DNA of 64,000 bases. Origin: an uncultured Lachnospiraceae bacterium. GTDB taxonomy: Bacteria > Bacillota > Clostridia > Lachnospirales > Lachnospiraceae. The notes beneath the pieces were generated by a model, which was not told the origin of the DNA, searched no databases, and saw only the letters and a program-made list of their open reading frames with translations. Below are positions 60,936 through 64,000 of the stretch, one piece after another (the first letter of the stretch is position 1; the number at the start of each line of letters is the position of its first letter). Made by a program: the position numbers and the translations under genes. Where the stretch lies: assembly GCA_947173495.1 (NCBI GenBank), contig CAMWFQ010000009.1, positions 62,001-126,000 of the forward strand, given 5' to 3'.

Positions 60936-62222
60936 TTAGAAGGAATAATGCTGCACCTCTCCCCCTCTTTCCCGTGACCTCTCCGCCAGAAAGACCAGAC
61001 GGTGTCCGGTCATGGAGTCCTCTAAAGTGGTGTGGCAGGAGGATACCTCTTCTCCTCTGAGCATGGCAACAAAATCCCGGACGATGGCCTGATCGCCGCC
61101 GCCGTGGGCATTGCCCTTCTGAAGATCAGAGACATCGATCATCTGAAGGCGTCTGCCTTCGGGCGCGCAGGGATCGATGCGGGAGATGGTAAAGCACTGC
61201 TCCTCAAAGATGCCTGAAATTTCTCCCCGGGTGCCGGTAATGTGAATGTGCCGGCCGGAGGCGGAGGCCCCTCCGTTCATGGAAAAGGTGCCGGTTGCGC
61301 CGCCTGCAAAGCTGATCAGCAGGGACTGATGGTCCACAACAGGTATATCACAGCGGTAGACGCAGCGGCTAAAGGGCTGGTCCGGTTCTGAGAGGATGCG
61401 CATCTTTTCTTCATCGGAACCGGCCCGGCTGCCGTAATCGCGCCAGATGTTGTTTGCCCAGCGCTGGGGGTGCTCCACATACAGACGTCTGGCGGAATAG
61501 ATACAGCTTCGTTCTATGGGACAGTCTAAAAGACAGTGGCTTCCGGCGCCTTCGGGGGCCATCTCAGGACGGAACTGGAACTGGGATCCTGCGCTGGATA
61601 CGCTCAACGGACGAACATTGCCCATGAGCCATGCCATGATATCCAGATCGTGGCTGCATTTGGAAAGCAGCATGCCGGAGCCGCACAGCTCAGGGGAGGC
61701 ATACTTTCCCCGGACATAGGAAACAGAGTGGTGAAAAAAGCTCACCTGCTCCGCCATATGAATGTTGATGATATCGCCGAGCTCTCCAGCTGTGAGAGCT
61801 TCTTTTATTTTACGGTAAAAGGGGGCATAGCGCAGTACATGGCAGATCATCACATGCCTGCCGGTTTCTCTGGCGCAGCAAAGGAGCCGGTCTGCTTCTT
61901 CCTGACTGACCGCAAAGGGCTTCTCCAGAAGGATATCATAGCCGTGCCGAAGCAGGGGAAGGGAGGTGGGAACATGGAGCTGATCCATGGTGCCGTTGAT
62001 GACAGCGGCGGCAAAGCGGGGGACAGCTGCCAGCTCTTCCACCGACGAAAAGCAGTGCCCGTCAGGGATATGGAACATATTCTGCGCCTGGCGCAGCTTC
62101 TGTGGATCCACATCTGCCACGCCCACAATGCGGAGCAGATCAGGGTGCGATAATGCTTCACGGGCATAGATGGATGCGCGCTCCCCCATACCCACAACAA
62201 TGACCGGAATCGGATTTGGCAT
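60936..62222 (-). CDS. Gfo/Idh/MocA family oxidoreductase
   Basis: A 428-residue dehydrogenase: nucleotide-binding start PVIVVGMGERASIY (a GxGxxA variant), the EKP motif in ILLEKPFAVS, and CSHDLDIMAWLMG near the active site. It is longer than usual, with a Cys-containing insert (CLLDCPIERSCIYSARRLY) typical of a subgroup acting on modified sugars. ATG 62222 with SD caggagg; the frame extends to 62489 through the family 2 element but has no start signal there. Divergent from the response regulator. Confidence 0.85.
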   Translation of the reverse strand: MPNPIPVIVVGMGERASIYAREALSHPDLLRIVGVADVDPQKLRQAQNMFHIPDGHCFSSVEELAAVPRFAAAVINGTMDQLHVPTSLPLLRHGYDILLEKPFAVSQEEADRLLCCARETGRHVMICHVLRYAPFYRKIKEALTAGELGDIINIHMAEQVSFFHHSVSYVRGKYASPELCGSGMLLSKCSHDLDIMAWLMGNVRPLSVSSAGSQFQFRPEMAPEGAGSHCLLDCPIERSCIYSARRLYVEHPQRWANNIWRDYGSRAGSDEEKMRILSEPDQPFSRCVYRCDIPVVDHQSLLISFAGGATGTFSMNGGASASGRHIHITGTRGEISGIFEEQCFTISRIDPCAPEGRRLQMIDVSDLQKGNAHGGGDQAIVRDFVAMLRGEEVSSCHTTLEDSMTGHRLVFLAERSRERGGEVQHYSF

Positions 62223-62346
62223 AAAAAATCCTCCTGACTTTACCAATAGTACAAAGCTTGTTTTTGAAAATGGCTTATGATACCATAGATCAGAAGAGAT
62301 TGCAATACTGATGTGAAAAGAATTTTCGCCCGATAAGAGGTAATAG

Positions 62347-62481
62347 TGTGAAAAATCACACTGATGTGCTGATTTTTCACACGCAAATTTGTGCCGGAGC
62401 GTCACAAATTTGTTTGATGATAGACGCAAATTGGAGATTTGCGTCATCCCGTCGCGTAAACGCTCCGGAATGGGGATTTTT
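62347..62481 (+). repeat. SD-proximal structured element, family 2, copy 2 (most complete)
   Basis: In order: dyad GTGTGAAAAATCA/TGATTTTTCACAC (62347-62382); perfect 10-bp hairpin CAAATTTGTG/CACAAATTTG (62384-62412) with loop CCGGAGCGT; hairpin GACGCAAAT/ATTTGCGTC (62423-62445); then ACGCTCCGG (62460-62468), an exact complement of the loop, followed by SD tggggat and ATG 62482. Preceded by an SD-like agaggt. Confidence 0.8.
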
Positions 62482-63603
62482 ATGTACAAAATGGCAGTAG
62501 TAGACGATGAACCGCTGATGTTGGAGGGATTTTCAAAGGCTGTGGACTGGCAGGCTCACGGTTATGAGCTGGCGGGACTGTTCCGAAATCCATCCGGACT
62601 GTTGGAATTCTGCAAAAAGGAATGTCCGGATATTCTGCTTCTGGACATCACCATGCCGGAGGTGGATGGCATCACCCTTTTGAAGGATATCAAAAAGCTT
62701 TTTCCCGGGATGTGTGTGATCATGCTGACCGCCCACAATGAATTTTCTTATGTGAGGGATTCCCTGCGGTATCATGCGGATGAATATCTGTGGAAGCCGG
62801 AGATTAATTTTCAGGATATTCTGGAATGCATGGACAGGCTGATGGCAGGGAAAGAAAGGGAGAATAGGACGGAAGAGGAGGCAGAGAGAACCCTTTATGA
62901 ATTCACCGATTACCGGGAGGAGGAGAACCGCTTTTCCTATGAGGTGTTAAAAGGCATGCTGCAGGACGTGGAATATGCTCTGAAGATGGAGGATGTGGAA
63001 AGTCTGCAGGGGACCTGGAACCGGATCGAGGAGATGATAGCGGAGGACAGACCCTCCAAGGAAAGCCTGATGAGCGGTATATTGCACCTGTTTTATTCTT
63101 ACCGGGAATATTTTCAGGATGAGGAAACGGAACAGGAAATCCTTTCGATTTTCTGCAGGCAGAATACTTATGAGGAATTCAATCAGGAAATCCGCCTTAT
63201 TTTTGACAATTACCACAGACTCCTGACAGAAAAAAAGGAAAAAGAGACTATGGAGCTCTGTCGGCGGATTACAGCCTACATGGAAGCCAATCTGGCAGAT
63301 ACGGACCTGAACCTGATGCAGGTTTCAAAGGCCATCGGGCTGAGCTATTCCTACTGCTCCAGGATGTTTCCGGAAATCACAGGCAAAAATTTTTCCCGCT
63401 ATCTCATCGATATCCGCATGGATAAGGCCTGCGAATATTTAAAATCCAGCAGCTATAAGATCTCCAGGATACTGGAGCTGGTGGGATACAGAGATAAGAG
63501 CTACTTTATCAAAAGCTTCCGGCAGTATACCGGACTGACGCCTTTTCAGTACCGGGAAAAATACCGGTCGAAAAAGGAAGGAAGAACAGAGGAAGGACAA
63601 TGA
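62482..63603 (+). CDS. YesN-type response regulator with AraC DNA-binding domain
   Basis: A 373-residue regulator: receiver with VVDDEPLM, phosphoacceptor Asp in LLLDITMPEVDG and Lys in YLWKPE; a helical middle region (about 130-265); C-terminal AraC domain with LNLMQVSKAIGLSYSYCSRM and ISRILELVGYRDKSYFIKSF, ending GLTPFQYREKY. The frame opens at 62389; ATG 62482 with SD ggggat begins MYKMAVVDDEP. It overlaps the kinase gene (ATGA). Confidence 0.9.
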   Translation: MYKMAVVDDEPLMLEGFSKAVDWQAHGYELAGLFRNPSGLLEFCKKECPDILLLDITMPEVDGITLLKDIKKLFPGMCVIMLTAHNEFSYVRDSLRYHADEYLWKPEINFQDILECMDRLMAGKERENRTEEEAERTLYEFTDYREEENRFSYEVLKGMLQDVEYALKMEDVESLQGTWNRIEEMIAEDRPSKESLMSGILHLFYSYREYFQDEETEQEILSIFCRQNTYEEFNQEIRLIFDNYHRLLTEKKEKETMELCRRITAYMEANLADTDLNLMQVSKAIGLSYSYCSRMFPEITGKNFSRYLIDIRMDKACEYLKSSSYKISRILELVGYRDKSYFIKSFRQYTGLTPFQYREKYRSKKEGRTEEGQ

Positions 63604-64000
63604 AAGGGTTCCGCATCCATAAGATCAGCACAAAGCTGATCGTAACCTACACGCTGATCGTATTTCTGATATTTGCAGGCATGTGTATGGTCAGCTTAAG
63701 CGCTCTTCACAGGCAGTACAAAAGGGAGCTGATCCGCTCAGACAAGGAGGCGCTACGCCAGATTTCCAACAGCATCGTTCTTATGACGGATCTGATGGCG
63801 GAAAAGACCATCAATGTCTATTCCGATCCCAATGTGCAGGAATTTTTTGCGGATCTGTCAGACCTTGACAGTGAGGAATTCAGAGAGAGAAAAGCCGGGG
63901 ACTATGATATGGTGAAAAAACTCAAAAAGGTGCGGAAGGTATTGAGAGAAAACGCCATGCTCTATACCCAGATGAACGGCGGAGCCACACTGATCACGGA
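63600..64000 (+). CDS. Sensor histidine kinase, N-terminal part (runs off the window)
   Basis: 133 codons are visible: a membrane helix (LIVTYTLIVFLIFAGMCMVS, residues 13-32) after a basic N terminus, then the start of an extracytoplasmic sensor domain (ALRQISNSIVLMTDLMAEKT). Catalytic domains lie beyond the window. By overlap with the YesN-type regulator it is very likely a YesM-type kinase. Confidence 0.85.
   Translation, partial: MKGFRIHKISTKLIVTYTLIVFLIFAGMCMVSLSALHRQYKRELIRSDKEALRQISNSIVLMTDLMAEKTINVYSDPNVQEFFADLSDLDSEEFRERKAGDYDMVKKLKKVRKVLRENAMLYTQMNGGATLIT

Overview
The window looks like one stretch of chromosome from a gut-type Lachnospiraceae (Clostridia). This is inferred from the gene families, purine-rich Shine-Dalgarno (SD) sites, occasional TTG/GTG starts, YesM/YesN-type two-component systems beside carbohydrate ABC importers, and AgrC/LytTR-like signalling genes. 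No rRNA, tRNA, CRISPR array or complete prophage was seen.

Layout. 1-3.6 kb: end of an ABC exporter subunit, a LacI regulator, a truncated AAA-ATPase remnant and a GNAT enzyme. 4-9 kb: a sugar or polyol catabolic operon (Gfo/Idh/MocA dehydrogenase, sugar-isomerase-like protein, FGGY kinase, zinc dehydrogenase), closed by a strong hairpin. 9-10.2 kb: a two-gene SDR/VOC operon on the minus strand. 10.6-18.7 kb: a sugar-import operon (lipoprotein binding protein, two permeases, GH1 glucosidase, TIM-barrel protein, DeoR regulator, DeoC aldolase, sugar-phosphate isomerase-like protein). 19-23.6 kb: a zinc dehydrogenase, a GH29 fucosidase, a NahK-like hexosamine kinase and an AraC regulator. 23.6-27.4 kb: an ammonium channel fused to a PII domain, then purF. 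27.5-31.2 kb: small and decayed genes (sigma and anti-sigma pseudogenes) and acetyltransferases. 31.2-36.1 kb: an acquired ABC transporter, one permease of which is frameshifted, bounded by a large imperfect inverted repeat and a dead insertion sequence. 36.3-40.8 kb: oleate hydratase, a probable type I toxin-antitoxin locus, an Fe-S membrane protein, a GNAT and a YdeI-like protein. 41.1-50.6 kb: an AAA-ATPase/nuclease gene overlapping a YesM kinase, its YesN regulator, an Lpl-type ABC importer and a second GH29 fucosidase. 50.7-58.4 kb: small genes, a MATE exporter, a LytTR/GHKL two-component pair and a heterodimeric ABC exporter related to the one at the window start. 58.4-64 kb: AraC regulator, iron alcohol dehydrogenase, another Gfo/Idh/MocA enzyme, and a third two-component system that runs off the end.

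Together the enzymes suggest a scavenger of host or plant oligosaccharides: fucose and N-acetylhexosamine release and phosphorylation, beta-glucoside import and cleavage, and dehydrogenase/isomerase/kinase funnels.

The most unusual signal is a dispersed set of structured elements lying between an SD-like sequence and the start codon of otherwise unrelated genes (ADH, purF, a permease, a small ORF before MATE, a 32-aa ORF, a response regulator). Each has an AT-rich hairpin, then an ATTTGTG/CACAAA hairpin whose loop is complementary to a segment just upstream of a new SD and ATG. The loop and its partner differ between two families yet stay complementary, which points to a pseudoknot-like translational switch or a mobile structured element.
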